From contig JAYQSQ010000011.1 in the NCBI GenBank assembly GCA_038146985.1, forward strand, positions 248,001 through 312,000: a DNA stretch of 64,000 nt, in the 5' to 3' direction. Origin of the DNA: JADHLJ01 sp038146985 (GTDB lineage Bacteria; Pseudomonadota; Alphaproteobacteria; Thalassobaculales; Thalassobaculaceae). This document shows, piece by piece, positions 34,399 to 43,908 of the stretch. The position numbers were made by a program, and so were the translations under genes. How positions within the stretch are numbered: the first letter of the stretch is position 1; every line of letters starts with the position of its first letter. A model generated the notes under the pieces. The model did no database searches, had not been told where the DNA came from, and worked only from the letters and a program-made list of their open reading frames with translations.

Positions 34399-34820
34399 CG
34401 GCGGAGCGGCCGCGGGTCGGTGTCGGCGTGATGATCCGGCGCGGCCCGCTGGTCCTGCTCGGCAAGCGGCTATCGGGTCCCGGAACCGGCTGCTATGGCT
34501 GGGCCGGCGGTCATCTCGAATTCGGCGAGACCCCCGAGGCCTGCGCGGTGCGCGAGGTCGCCGAGGAGACCGGCCTGGTGATCACGGCGGACGCGCTCGA
34601 GCCGCTCTGCGTCTCCAACACCATGGCCTACGGCAGTCACTATATCGACATCGAGTTCCGCTGCGAGGTCGCCGAGGGCGAGCCCCGGGTGATGGAACCG
34701 CACAAGCTCGAATCCTGGGCCTGGTACGCGCCGGATCGCTTGCCCGCCCCTCTGTTCGAGGCCGCCGCCATGGCCCTCAAGGCTGTGGAGCACGGCGCCT
34801 GGTGGACCCCGGCGCGCTAA
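34395..34820 (+). CDS. Nudix hydrolase (NUDT15/MutT-like)
   Basis: A 141-residue protein starting at a GTG that overlaps the moaE stop. The Nudix box is complete and uninterrupted: GGHLEFGETPEACAVREVAEETGL at about residues 38-61, matching GX5EX7REUXEEXGU. The N-terminal GVGVMIRRGPLVLLGKR and the pattern before the box resemble NUDT15-type nucleotide-cleaning enzymes. Its coupling to the molybdenum-cofactor run may be only positional. The substrate is uncertain. Confidence 0.82.
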   Translation: MTAERPRVGVGVMIRRGPLVLLGKRLSGPGTGCYGWAGGHLEFGETPEACAVREVAEETGLVITADALEPLCVSNTMAYGSHYIDIEFRCEVAEGEPRVMEPHKLESWAWYAPDRLPAPLFEAAAMALKAVEHGAWWTPAR

Positions 34821-34832
34821 CCGACAGACGCG

Positions 34833-35807
34833 TCATCCCAGCAGCGTCCCCGGGGGAACCGGATTGCCGCGCAGAAAGGCGGCGCTGTCCATCGGGCCCT
34901 TGCCGGGTTTCTGTATCCGGGTCAGCCGCAGCGCACCGTCGCCGCACGCGACGGTCAGGACCGGGTCCAGCACGGTTCCGGGATCATTGGTAAGCCTGCC
35001 GAGATGCACCACCTCGGCAGCCAGCACCTTCAAACGGTCGCCGCCGATCTCGCACCAGGCGCCGGGCCACGGATCGAGCGCCCGGACCAGACGCTCCAGT
35101 TCTACCGCTGGCCGGGTCCAGTCCAGACGCCCGTCCTCGCGGTTGAGTTTGGCGGCGTAAGTCATCCCCTCTGCCGGCTGGGGCCTGGCGGCGAGTGACC
35201 CGTCCAGAAGCCCGGTCAGCGCCGGTACGATCAACCGGGCGCCCAGCGCCGCCAAGGCGTCATGCAGGCTCGCGCCCGTGGTTTCGGGCGTGATCGCGAC
35301 CCGTTCCATCAGCAGGACCGGGCCGGTATCCAGCCCCTCCTCCATGACCATGATCGCGACACCGGTCTCGGTATCGCCGGCCATGATCGCGCGCTGAATC
35401 GGTGCCGCGCCCCGCCAGCGTGGCAACAGCGAGGCATGGACATTGACACAGCCATGGCGCGGCGCGGCGAGGATCGAGGGCGGCAGGATCAGGCCATACG
35501 CGACGACCACCGCCGCGTCGAGTTCCAATGCCCGGAAAGCGTCATGCTCGGCCGTGTCGCGCAACCGCACCGGGCTGCGCACCTCGATACCGCGCGCCTC
35601 GGCGAATTCATGCACCGGGGATTTCCGGTCCCGCTTGCCGCGTCCCGCCGGACGGGGCGGCTGGGTGTAGACGGCGGCGACCTCGTGGCCGGCCTCAAGC
35701 AGCGCGGCGAGGATCGGAACCGCGAATTCCGGCGTCCCCATGAAAGCGATGCGGGCAGGCCCGCCGGGCCGGCTCACGGACGGAACGGACTCAGGCCGCC
35801 GACCCAC
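34833..35807 (-). CDS. fmt: Methionyl-tRNA formyltransferase
   Basis: A 324-residue enzyme. Marks are the N-terminal FMGTPEFAVPILAALL, the folate-binding and catalytic HASLLPRWRGAAPIQRAIMAGD (with Asn, His and Asp positions), and the C-terminal tRNA-binding domain. It formylates initiator Met-tRNA. It overlaps the def stop by 17 bases and is likely translationally coupled to it. The first about 15 residues (GRRPESVPSVSRPGGPA) are unusual, so the start may be further in. Confidence 0.93.
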   Translation of the reverse strand: MGRRPESVPSVSRPGGPARIAFMGTPEFAVPILAALLEAGHEVAAVYTQPPRPAGRGKRDRKSPVHEFAEARGIEVRSPVRLRDTAEHDAFRALELDAAVVVAYGLILPPSILAAPRHGCVNVHASLLPRWRGAAPIQRAIMAGDTETGVAIMVMEEGLDTGPVLLMERVAITPETTGASLHDALAALGARLIVPALTGLLDGSLAARPQPAEGMTYAAKLNREDGRLDWTRPAVELERLVRALDPWPGAWCEIGGDRLKVLAAEVVHLGRLTNDPGTVLDPVLTVACGDGALRLTRIQKPGKGPMDSAAFLRGNPVPPGTLLG

Positions 35808-36318
35808 GCAACCGATCCTTCTTCGCCTTAACCATCTTCTTCAGGATCATGTTGCGCTTCAGGGCCGAGAGATGGTCGACGAAAAGGATACCGTTGATGT
35901 GGTCGATCTCGTGCTGGATGCAGGTCGCCAGCAAGCCGTCCGCCTCGATCTCCCGCGCCGCGCCGGTCTCGTCGAGATAGCGAATCCGCGCTTCCGCCGG
36001 CCGGGTCACGTCGGCGTAATGGCCCGGCAGGGAAAGACATCCCTCCTCGTGCACGGCCTCCTCCTCGGAAACCGCGATCACCTCCGGATTCACCATCCGC
36101 AACGGATTGGGTTTTTCGTCGGCGCGCGCGCAGTCGACCACGATCACCCGGCGCTTGACCCCGACCTGGGGCGCGGCAAGGCCGACGCCCGGCGCGTCGT
36201 ACATGGTCTCCAGCATATCGTCCATGAGACGCCGGACCTCGTCATCGACCTCGTGGACCCGGTCGCATTTCACCTTGAGGATCGGGTCCGGAGCCCAGAC
36301 TATTGGAAGTACCGCCAT
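35791..36318 (-). CDS. def: Peptide deformylase
   Basis: A 175-residue metalloprotease. All three motifs are present: GVGLAAPQVG near residue 42, EGCLSLPG near 87 and QHEIDHINGILFVDHL near 130 (the HEIDH variant of HEXXH). It removes the N-terminal formyl group. The start at 36318 (MAVLPIVWAPD) fits the family; a frame from 36333 adds five residues. fmt follows on the same strand, as in most bacteria. Confidence 0.93.
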   Translation of the reverse strand: MAVLPIVWAPDPILKVKCDRVHEVDDEVRRLMDDMLETMYDAPGVGLAAPQVGVKRRVIVVDCARADEKPNPLRMVNPEVIAVSEEEAVHEEGCLSLPGHYADVTRPAEARIRYLDETGAAREIEADGLLATCIQHEIDHINGILFVDHLSALKRNMILKKMVKAKKDRLRGSAA

Positions 36319-36653
36319 GATTTCGCGACGCATTGTTGCTGTTGGCTGTCACCTAGGGGATCGAAGCCGGGGCGTCAAGCTCACGAGGTCATCGCGGTTC
36401 CGACTCCAGCCTCTCCCCTTTATATGGTGTGGACATCGCGAAACGAAACCCTACGAGGCCTCGCCTTGGCACCTAGCAAAAGATTGGGAAAAGTCACAGC
36501 GCGCCCAGCCGTTCCGCTTGTCCAGGGACGCGCGTCATGGTTTCATCACGCTATAGCGTTACCCGTCAAAAAGCGTCGGAGATGCTCTTTGTTCAGCCGG
36601 CCATTGGTTGATCGTTCCGCCCTATCGGCCCACTCCTGCGCAAGGACCAGGTA
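36319..36653. other. Divergent region between def and the RTX protease gene
   Basis: A 335-bp gap between two divergent starts, with no gene supported. Promoters for both are expected here, but no well-spaced -35/-10 pair was clear. AT-leaning sequence occurs near 36415-36425. Nothing else was seen. Confidence 0.4.
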
Positions 36654-37973
36654 ATGGCTTGGGCGACGGAAAGTTTCAGAACCAACAACATCAAATGGGG
36701 AAACGATGTCTTCGGCACTTCCGGGGGTCAGGTCACGTGGAGCGCCGCGATATTCAATTTCCCGGAACAGCCGTTCCATTTCACCGGCGTTCTGGACAAC
36801 GAGCAGATCGGCGCTGTCCGGGAAGCCTTCGATGCCTGGGAAGCGGTGGCGAATATCAACTTCGTCGAGGTGACGGATTCCGCGTCGGTCGATATCCGCC
36901 TCGGCTTCGATGATATCGACGGCAAATCCGGCACCCTGGCCCAGGCGTTCTTCAGCTTCGTCGGCGTCACGATCGTCAGTTCGACAATCGGCTTCGACAC
37001 CGCGGAGAATTACGTGGTCGGCGAGGGCAATGTCGGCAGCGGCAACGTTAACTTCAAGACGGTGGCGATCCACGAGATCGGCCACGCCATCGGCATCAGC
37101 CATTCGTCGGTTACGCCGGCGATCATGCAGGCCTTCATCGACGACGACGTGAATTCGCTGCAAAACGACGATATCGAGGCGGCTCAATTCCTCTATGGTG
37201 CCGCCATCGGCGGGACCACGAACACCGGAACCCCGACAACGACCACAAACAACGGTACCGACGGCGCCGACAGTCTGGTGGGATCCAGCGGCGCGGATAT
37301 CCTGAGCGGCGGCAGCGGGGCGGATCTGATTTCCGGTGCCGGCGGTGACGACATCATCTATGGCAACAAGGAAACCGACACGATCTTCGGCAACGACGGC
37401 AACGACACCATCTTCGGCGGCCAGAACAACGGGCCGGAGACCTCGAACAACGGCTCCAGCGCCCAGCGCCAGGGTGCCGACGTTCTGAACGGTGGAAGTG
37501 GCAATGACGTCATTTATGGAAATCATGGCGGCGATTCGATCACCGGCGGCGATGGTGACGATACGATTTTCGCCGGCCAGGACAACGACACGATCTCGGG
37601 CGGTGCGGGAAACGACTTCCTCGCCGGCAACAAGAATGACGACCTGATTTCCGGCAATGGCGGCAACGACACGCTGAACGGCGGCGAAGGCAACGACACG
37701 ATGTTCGGCAGTTCCGGCAGCGACCGCTTTCTCTTCGCCTCGAACAGCGGCAATGACGTCGTCATCGATCAGCGGGTCACCCTTGTTTTCGACCGTTTTC
37801 TGATTGAAACCAATATCAACGGAACCGGCGTCCGCACCGGGGCCGACATGCTCTCACGCATCTCCAACAACGCGGCGGGGGACGCGGTGATCGATCTGGG
37901 CAGCGGAAATACCGTCACCTTCCAAAACGTCGAGGCGAACTTTTTCATCGCCTCGGATTTCGAGTTCTTCTAA
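36654..37973 (+). CDS. RTX-type secreted zinc metalloprotease (serralysin-like)
   Basis: A 439-residue protein without an N-terminal signal peptide. The matrixin/serralysin zinc motif HEIGHAIGISH begins at residue 140. After a Thr- and Asn-rich linker (about 184-205) come repeated GGXGXDXU-type calcium-binding nonapeptides to about residue 365. The C-terminus ends FIASDFEFF, a hydrophobic tail of the kind type I secretion systems recognise. It is predicted to be exported directly to the outside, folding on calcium binding. No ABC exporter, membrane-fusion or inhibitor gene is adjacent. Confidence 0.85.
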   Translation: MAWATESFRTNNIKWGNDVFGTSGGQVTWSAAIFNFPEQPFHFTGVLDNEQIGAVREAFDAWEAVANINFVEVTDSASVDIRLGFDDIDGKSGTLAQAFFSFVGVTIVSSTIGFDTAENYVVGEGNVGSGNVNFKTVAIHEIGHAIGISHSSVTPAIMQAFIDDDVNSLQNDDIEAAQFLYGAAIGGTTNTGTPTTTTNNGTDGADSLVGSSGADILSGGSGADLISGAGGDDIIYGNKETDTIFGNDGNDTIFGGQNNGPETSNNGSSAQRQGADVLNGGSGNDVIYGNHGGDSITGGDGDDTIFAGQDNDTISGGAGNDFLAGNKNDDLISGNGGNDTLNGGEGNDTMFGSSGSDRFLFASNSGNDVVIDQRVTLVFDRFLIETNINGTGVRTGADMLSRISNNAAGDAVIDLGSGNTVTFQNVEANFFIASDFEFF

Positions 37974-38020
37974 ACGGCCATGGCGTTTTCGCGCACCGGC
38001 TAGCCTTTCGGATTCCGGGT

Positions 38021-38638
38021 CTACCCAGCCGTCACATCCTGCGCGCCCCATTCGACAATACGAAGCCAGGGCCAGCGCGCCTGATAGCTGGCGGCCTTGG
38101 CGGCGAACAAGTCGGGCTTGGCGTGGGGCCGGTTGGCCCGCAGAACCCCGTCGAACATCTCCGCCAGGCCGTACGGAGATTCCGCCCGCATTCCACCGGC
38201 ATCGTCGGGAGCAATGGCAACACAGGTGCCGCGCACCAGGAAACTCGAGATTCCATGCCGCGAACTCTCCAGCGGCACGTGCGGATGGCCGAACCGCTTT
38301 TCGTACCAAAGATGCACGCGCGCCTGATTGCGCACCTCGATCTCGATATCGAGATCCCAGAACACCGACCTTGCGCGCTGAATGACCCGGTCCTCCGCCT
38401 CGTAGCTGGTGTCCCGGTCGTCGAAATAGAAGATATCATAGTCCTTGATGTTCTCGGTGACCGGCCGGTCCGAGAGGACGTTCCACACGGTCTGATACAG
38501 GCACCCGGCGACCAGCCAGGTATCCGGGACCTCAAGTTCGTGGAGCCGCTCCAGAACAGCCCGGTTGTACGGGTTTCGGCAGGCGAGCTCGATGAAGGTC
38601 TCGGCGCTGGGTTCAAAAGCATCGTGATGCTGGAGCAT
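38021..38638 (-). CDS. Nucleotidyltransferase-like protein (DUF925 family)
   Basis: A 205-residue protein. The pattern VAGCLYQTVWNVLSDRP followed by IKDYDIFYFDD matches the DUF925/NTP_transf_6 family, which has a nucleotidyltransferase fold. A second acidic motif (DLDIEIEVRNQARVHLW) is the expected third carboxylate region. The gene is alone, convergent with the protease gene. The substrate and role are unknown. Confidence 0.8.
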   Translation of the reverse strand: MLQHHDAFEPSAETFIELACRNPYNRAVLERLHELEVPDTWLVAGCLYQTVWNVLSDRPVTENIKDYDIFYFDDRDTSYEAEDRVIQRARSVFWDLDIEIEVRNQARVHLWYEKRFGHPHVPLESSRHGISSFLVRGTCVAIAPDDAGGMRAESPYGLAEMFDGVLRANRPHAKPDLFAAKAASYQARWPWLRIVEWGAQDVTAG

Positions 38639-38760
38639 GGCCCTTTGATAGCATGGCGCCGGCCCGCCCGGAATGTCCCTCGCCCGTCCGGATCCGGTTT
38701 GACCGGACCGGGTGCTGACCCTAAAACATGCCGTCCCTGAACCAAGGAGGCTTGCGAGCC

Positions 38761-39537
38761 ATGTTGAGCGGAAAAAGCGCAGTCATTACCGGCGGCAGCA
38801 TGGGTATCGGTGCCGCGATCGCCGAGAGTTTCGCGGAAAACGGCGCCGAGGTGATGATCGTCGCCCGCACCGAGGCGGCGCTACGGGAGACGGCGCAGAG
38901 CATCCGGGACAAGACCCGGGGCCGGATCGAGATCCTCGCCAGCGATCTGCGCGAGCCGGCGGCCCCGGCGGCCGCGGTCGCGGCGGCGGTGCAGGCCTTC
39001 GGCAAGCTCGACATCGTGGTCAACAATGCCGGCGCCACCAAGCGCGCGGATTTCTTCGAGCTTACTGACGAGGACTTCGTCGACGGTTTCGCGCTGAAGT
39101 TCTTCTCGATGATGCGGATGACCAAGGCGGCCTGGCCGCACCTGATCGAATCCAAGGGCAGCATTCTCAACATCATCGGGGTCGGTGCGCGCTACGGCGC
39201 GCCTGAATTCACCATCGGGGGCCCGGTCAACTCGGCCTGTCACAACTTCACCAAGGCGATGGCCGAGCGCGGCCGCGCCGACGGCGTGCGGGTCAACGCG
39301 ATCAATCCCGGCCCGGTGCGCACCCCGCGCCTGCAGCGCACGATCCAGCGCATGATCGCCGAGCGCGGAATCACCGAGGCCGAGGCGCTGGACCAGGTCC
39401 GCAACAATTTCCAAGCCACCCGGGTCGGCGAGCCCGAGGATATCGCCAACCTCGCCCTGTTCGTGACCTCCGCCAAGGGTGACCTGCTGCACGGCTCGGT
39501 CATCGACATGGATGGCGGCGCGATCAAGGCGCTCTGA
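38761..39537 (+). CDS. Short-chain dehydrogenase with an atypical active site
   Basis: A 258-residue Rossmann protein: ITGGSMGIGAAIAESFAENGA for the nucleotide and IVVNNAGATKRADFF for the NNAG motif. The usual catalytic YxxxK is not found; the equivalent stretch reads EFTIGGPVNSACHNFTKAM. The catalytic Ser region is LNIIGVGARYG. The enzyme may use other residues or not act as a standard dehydrogenase. A strong AAGGAGG ribosome-binding site precedes the ATG. A lactate/malate-type dehydrogenase gene follows 17 bases later. Confidence 0.8.
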   Translation: MLSGKSAVITGGSMGIGAAIAESFAENGAEVMIVARTEAALRETAQSIRDKTRGRIEILASDLREPAAPAAAVAAAVQAFGKLDIVVNNAGATKRADFFELTDEDFVDGFALKFFSMMRMTKAAWPHLIESKGSILNIIGVGARYGAPEFTIGGPVNSACHNFTKAMAERGRADGVRVNAINPGPVRTPRLQRTIQRMIAERGITEAEALDQVRNNFQATRVGEPEDIANLALFVTSAKGDLLHGSVIDMDGGAIKAL

Positions 39538-39554
39538 CCAAGCGGAGGCCCGTC

Positions 39555-40556
39555 ATGGCGCGCTATCCCGGCGACGAGAACGAACAGCGGATCGACGAGG
39601 CGGTCCTCGACCGGGTGGTCGCGGATATCTTTTCGGCCTGCGGAATGTCCTCCCAGGACGCCTGGCTGGTCGCGGACTCGCTGGTGCACGCCGATCTGCG
39701 GGGCATCCATTCGCATGGGGTGATGCGGGTGCCGGTCTATGTCGGCAAACTCATGGACGAGGGCGTGGACCCCAAGGGCCAACCCCGGGTCACGCGCGAT
39801 CACGGCGCCGCCCTGGTGGTCGACGGCGCCAATGCCATGGGCCAGGTCGCCGTCAGCGTCGCCATGCGTGCCGCCATCGAGCGGGCCGAGCGTACCGGAA
39901 TCTGCGCCGCCGCCGTCGCCAACAGCAATCATTGCGGCGCCATGGACTATTACGCGCTGATGGCCAGCGAGGCCGACATGATCGGCATCGCGACCACCAA
40001 TGCCCTGCCGACGATGGCACCCTTCGGCGGCGCCGAGCGCATCCTCGGCATCAATCCGATCGGCATTTCGATCCCCGCTGGGGACCACCCCGCCGTGGTA
40101 CTGGACACCTCGTTCGGCGCGACGGCGCGGGGACGGATCGAAGTCTATCAGCAAAAGGGCCTTGAGCTGCCCGAAGGCTGGGCGATGGACGCCAACGGGC
40201 GGCCGACCACCGACCCGGCGGTGGCGCTCGGCGGCCTGATTGCTCCCATCGGCGCCCACAAGGGTTCCGGCCTCGCACTCATGACCGGATTGCTGTCGAC
40301 GGTCCTGACCGACGCCGCCTACGGCACCCACCTCGGCAGCGTCGAGGACGGCCCGGCGCCGGGACGCGACGGCCAGTTCGTCCTGGTCATCAACCCGGCC
40401 GCCTTTGACGAGATCGGGAAGGTCAAGGCCCGGACCGACGCAGCCGTCGATCAGATCCTGCGCAGCCGGCGCGCGCCCGGCTTTGACGAGGTGCTGCCGC
40501 CCGGCCGGCCCGAGGCCAATCTGATGCAGGAATTCGCCGAAGACGCATTCCGCTGA
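39555..40556 (+). CDS. Ldh-family (YbiC-type) malate/L-lactate dehydrogenase
   Basis: A 333-residue protein of the Ldh2 family, which has its own fold unrelated to classical malate dehydrogenase. Marks are DLRGIHSHGVMRVPVYV (with the catalytic His), SNHCGAMDYYALMA, GINPIGISIP and LIAPIGAHKGSGLALM. Members reduce a range of 2-oxo acids using NAD(P). It is 17 bases after the SDR gene in what looks like a catabolic operon. Substrate not determinable. Confidence 0.88.
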   Translation: MARYPGDENEQRIDEAVLDRVVADIFSACGMSSQDAWLVADSLVHADLRGIHSHGVMRVPVYVGKLMDEGVDPKGQPRVTRDHGAALVVDGANAMGQVAVSVAMRAAIERAERTGICAAAVANSNHCGAMDYYALMASEADMIGIATTNALPTMAPFGGAERILGINPIGISIPAGDHPAVVLDTSFGATARGRIEVYQQKGLELPEGWAMDANGRPTTDPAVALGGLIAPIGAHKGSGLALMTGLLSTVLTDAAYGTHLGSVEDGPAPGRDGQFVLVINPAAFDEIGKVKARTDAAVDQILRSRRAPGFDEVLPPGRPEANLMQEFAEDAFR

Positions 40557-40756
40557 ACCAGGAAACCATCGACCATATCAAGGCCGCTGCTCACCGGCTG
40601 GGGACCGACGCCTCGGCACTCGACTGACCATCCCGTGGCATCAGTGGACGGGTAAATCGGCCTGCGCCTTGCCGGCGGTCGATGGTGAATTGACGCCCCT
40701 GGAGACCCGCCCTAGGTTGTCGCGAAAGCCACGCACAAGATCCGGGAGGCCTGTCC

Positions 40757-42163
40757 ATGTCCGAGACCAAGAAGCTCGCCGAGTTCGCGGCCGGCATCAC
40801 CTATGACTCGCTTCCGCGAGAGGTCGCGGAGCGCACGAAATTTCTGATCATGGATACCGTCGGCATTTCGGTGCGGGCGATGCACGACGCGGAATCGACT
40901 CCGGCACTGATCAAGGCCTGCGATGCCATGGGTTACGCCGGCGGCTCCTCGCGGGTGATCGGCGCGTCCGAAACCTATTCCGCCCCCGGCGCGGCGATGA
41001 TCAACGGCACCCTCGCCCACAGCCTCGATTTTGACGACACCCACGCCTCGGGTTCGATCCATTCCAGCGCCCCGATCGTGCCGGCTGCCCTGGCGGCAGC
41101 GGAAATGGTCGGCGCCGACGGCAAGACCGTGATCGCTGCGATCGTCGCCGGCTATGAGGTGCAGATCCGCCTCAGCCTGGCGCTGAACCCGACCGAGCAC
41201 TACAAGCGCGGCTATCACCCATCGGCTACCTGCGGGACCTTCGGCGCGGCGGCGGCGGCAGGCCGGATCTTCGGCCTCGACGCCAAGGCGATCGAAAGCG
41301 CCTTCGGCATCGCCGAATGCCAGACCTCGGGCTCCATGCGTTTTCTGTTCGACGGCGCCTGGACCAAGCGGTTCCAGGTCGGCTATGCCGGCCATAACGG
41401 CCTCATCGCCGCCACCCTGGCGCGTGAGGGCTTCGTCGGGCCGGCCGGCTCGATCGAGGGCAAGGACGGCTTCCTGCTATCCTATGCGCCGAGCCCGGAT
41501 ATCGCCCGCGCCGCCGCCGATCTCGGCACGGTCTGGGAGACCATGAAGATCGGCGTCAAACCCTATCCCTCCTGCCGCTACAGTCACGCGGCCATGGGCG
41601 CCATCGCGACCGCCCGCACCCAGAATCAGATCACCGTCGGCGAGGTCGAAGCGGTCGAGGTCGGCCTGCCGCACACCGGCTGGCGGATCATCGGCGAAAA
41701 CGATGAGTTCAAGCGCGCGCCCGCCGGTCCCGTCGATGGCCAGTTCTCGATGCCGTTCTGCGGCGCCGTGGTGCTGCGCCAGGGCACCATGGGCTGGGAC
41801 GACTATGCCAAGCATCTGAACGACAACGAGACCATGGCGCTGGCGGCGAAGTTCAGCACCGTGACCGATCCCTGGGCCGAGGCGGAGTATCCGGCCAACA
41901 TGTCCGGCATCGTGCGCATCAAGACCGCGCGCGGCACCTTCGAGGAAAAGGTCGTGGTCCCGAAGGGAGAGCCGGACAACTTCATGACCGCTGGCGAAGC
42001 ACGCTCAAAGTTCGACGATCTGGTCTCGCCCTATATGGATGGACAGCAGCGCGACGCATTGACCGATGCCCTGCTGAACCTGGACAAAGCGGCCTCGGTC
42101 GGCCCGATGCTGGAGCTCACCCGCTCCGAGGCCCCGGCGCTGCGTGTCGCCGGCGAGGACTGA
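40757..42163 (+). CDS. MmgE/PrpD family protein
   Basis: A 468-residue protein of the MmgE/PrpD family (2-methylcitrate dehydratase and related). Conserved stretches are INGTLAHSLDFDDTHA near residue 82, GYHPSATCGTFGAAAAAGR near 156 and KPYPSCRYSHAAMGAI near 271. It is followed 5 bases later by a MaoC-type hydratase. Relatives also include cis-aconitate decarboxylases and iminodisuccinate-type enzymes, so the actual substrate is open. Its start follows GGAGG in the preceding 200-bp gap. Confidence 0.85.
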   Translation: MSETKKLAEFAAGITYDSLPREVAERTKFLIMDTVGISVRAMHDAESTPALIKACDAMGYAGGSSRVIGASETYSAPGAAMINGTLAHSLDFDDTHASGSIHSSAPIVPAALAAAEMVGADGKTVIAAIVAGYEVQIRLSLALNPTEHYKRGYHPSATCGTFGAAAAAGRIFGLDAKAIESAFGIAECQTSGSMRFLFDGAWTKRFQVGYAGHNGLIAATLAREGFVGPAGSIEGKDGFLLSYAPSPDIARAAADLGTVWETMKIGVKPYPSCRYSHAAMGAIATARTQNQITVGEVEAVEVGLPHTGWRIIGENDEFKRAPAGPVDGQFSMPFCGAVVLRQGTMGWDDYAKHLNDNETMALAAKFSTVTDPWAEAEYPANMSGIVRIKTARGTFEEKVVVPKGEPDNFMTAGEARSKFDDLVSPYMDGQQRDALTDALLNLDKAASVGPMLELTRSEAPALRVAGED

Positions 42164-42168
42164 GGACC

Positions 42169-42687
42169 TTGAGCTACGCCAGTACGCCCGTCCCCGGCGC
42201 CGAGGGGGAACGCCGCTTTCGCGAGGATATCGGGCGGTATTTCGAGGATTTCACCATCGGTGACATCTATGAACACCGGCCGGGACGAACCATCAACGAG
42301 GCGGACAATTCCTGGTTCACTCTGCTGACCATGAACACCCACCCGCTGCATTTCGACGCCGAATACGCCAAGAACAGCGAGTTCGGCCGGATGCTGGTGA
42401 ATTCCTGCCTCACCCTGTCCATGGTCGCCGGGATGAGCGTCTCGGACGTAAGCCAGAAGGCGATCGCCAATCTCGGCTGGACCGACATCAAGCTGCCGGC
42501 CCCGGTCTTCGTCGGCGATACGATCTACGCGGAGTCCCAGGTTCTCGACAAACGCGAGTCGAAGTCCCGCCCGACCCAGGGCATCGTTTCGGTACGGACC
42601 ATCGGCAAGAAGGCCGACGGCACGGTGTTCATGAGCTTCGACCGCTCCATGCTGATCGCCAAGCGCGGGCATGGGGTAGAGAATTAA
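42169..42687 (+). CDS. MaoC family dehydratase
   Basis: A 172-residue single hotdog protein starting at a TTG. Marks are YFEDFTIGDIYEHRPGRTINEADN, the hydratase-2 helix NTHPLHFDAEYAKNSEFG (with catalytic Asp and His positions) and LGWTDIKLPAPVFVGDTIYAESQ. It probably hydrates an enoyl-CoA or related acid. It sits between MmgE/PrpD and an acyl-CoA dehydrogenase, in a coherent catabolic run. Confidence 0.86.
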   Translation: MSYASTPVPGAEGERRFREDIGRYFEDFTIGDIYEHRPGRTINEADNSWFTLLTMNTHPLHFDAEYAKNSEFGRMLVNSCLTLSMVAGMSVSDVSQKAIANLGWTDIKLPAPVFVGDTIYAESQVLDKRESKSRPTQGIVSVRTIGKKADGTVFMSFDRSMLIAKRGHGVEN

Positions 42688-42732
42688 TAGCGGCTCCTGC
42701 AACCGTTCGAACCATTTAGTGAGAGAAAGCAC

Positions 42733-43908
42733 ATGTCGGAAGCGGAAGAGTTCACGGCGGAGGAACGCGAGGAGCATGAGCGCATGGTCCTGGACAGCGT
42801 CGACCGCTTCCTTGAGCGTGACGTGGCCCCCTATGCCCATGATCTCGAAGCCGAGGACATCTACCCGCAGGAAATCGTCGACAAGATGGTGGAGATGGGC
42901 CTGTTCGGCGCCACCATCCCGATGGAATACGGCGGGCTGGGCCTGTCCGCCTCGACCTATGCCAAGATTGTCGAGCGGGTCTCCACGGTCTGGATGTCGG
43001 TCTCGGGCATCTTCAACTCGCATCTGATCATGGCGGCGACGGTGACCCGAGGCGGCACCGAGGAACAAAAACAGAAATGGCTGCCCAAATTCGCCAGCGG
43101 CGAGCTGCGCGGCGGCATCGCGCTGACCGAACCGGATGCGGGCACTGATCTGCAGGGCATCCGCACCCGGGCGGACAAGTCCGGAAATGGCTACAAACTC
43201 AATGGCGCCAAGGCCTGGATCAGCAACTCCGTCCAAGGCGGGGTGCTGGCGATTCTGGCCAAGACCGATCCCGAGGCCGAGCCACGTCATAAGGGCATGA
43301 GTCTTTTCCTGGTCGAAAAAAGCCCGGAGTTTCAGGTCACCAAAAATATGAAGAAGCTCGGCTACAAGGGCATCGATACCGGCGAGTTCGTCATGGACGA
43401 CCTATTCGTACCGGGCGAGAACCTGATCGGCGGCTCCGAGGGCCGGGGCCTGCAGCAGATTCTCGGCGGCCTTGAGCTCGGTCGCATCAATGTCGCGGCG
43501 CGCGGCGTCGGCATCGCCCGCGCCTGTCTGATGAAGTCGGTCGAATACGCCCAGGTCCGCAAGACCTTCGGCAAGCCAATCTGCGAGCATCAGTCGATCC
43601 AGATCAAGCTGGCGGACATGGCCACCAATGTGGAATGCGCGCGGCTGCTGACCGAACAGGCCGCGCGGGCCTACGACCGGGGCGAGCGCAGCGACATGGA
43701 AGCCGGCATGGCCAAGCTTGTGGCGAGCGAGGCCGCCCTGTCGAACAGCCTTGAGGCCATGCGCCTGCACGGCGCCTACGGCTATTCCAAGGAGTTCGAC
43801 ATCGAGCGCGACTATCGCGACGCGCCGCTGCTGGCGATCGGCGAGGGGACCAACGAGCTGCAGAAGCTGATCATCGCCCGACAATTGATCGCTCGTCACC
43901 CGGTCTGA
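42733..43908 (+). CDS. Acyl-CoA dehydrogenase
   Basis: A 391-residue flavoenzyme. Marks are ALTEPDAGTDLQG (FAD/substrate), AWISNS, MRLHGAYGYSKEFDIERDYRD and the C-terminal GEGTNELQKLIIARQ, which supplies the catalytic glutamate. A GAGAG site lies ahead of the ATG. It is the last gene of the 38.7-43.9 kb catabolic run and likely acts on a branched or dicarboxylic acyl-CoA (inference). Confidence 0.9.
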   Translation: MSEAEEFTAEEREEHERMVLDSVDRFLERDVAPYAHDLEAEDIYPQEIVDKMVEMGLFGATIPMEYGGLGLSASTYAKIVERVSTVWMSVSGIFNSHLIMAATVTRGGTEEQKQKWLPKFASGELRGGIALTEPDAGTDLQGIRTRADKSGNGYKLNGAKAWISNSVQGGVLAILAKTDPEAEPRHKGMSLFLVEKSPEFQVTKNMKKLGYKGIDTGEFVMDDLFVPGENLIGGSEGRGLQQILGGLELGRINVAARGVGIARACLMKSVEYAQVRKTFGKPICEHQSIQIKLADMATNVECARLLTEQAARAYDRGERSDMEAGMAKLVASEAALSNSLEAMRLHGAYGYSKEFDIERDYRDAPLLAIGEGTNELQKLIIARQLIARHPV

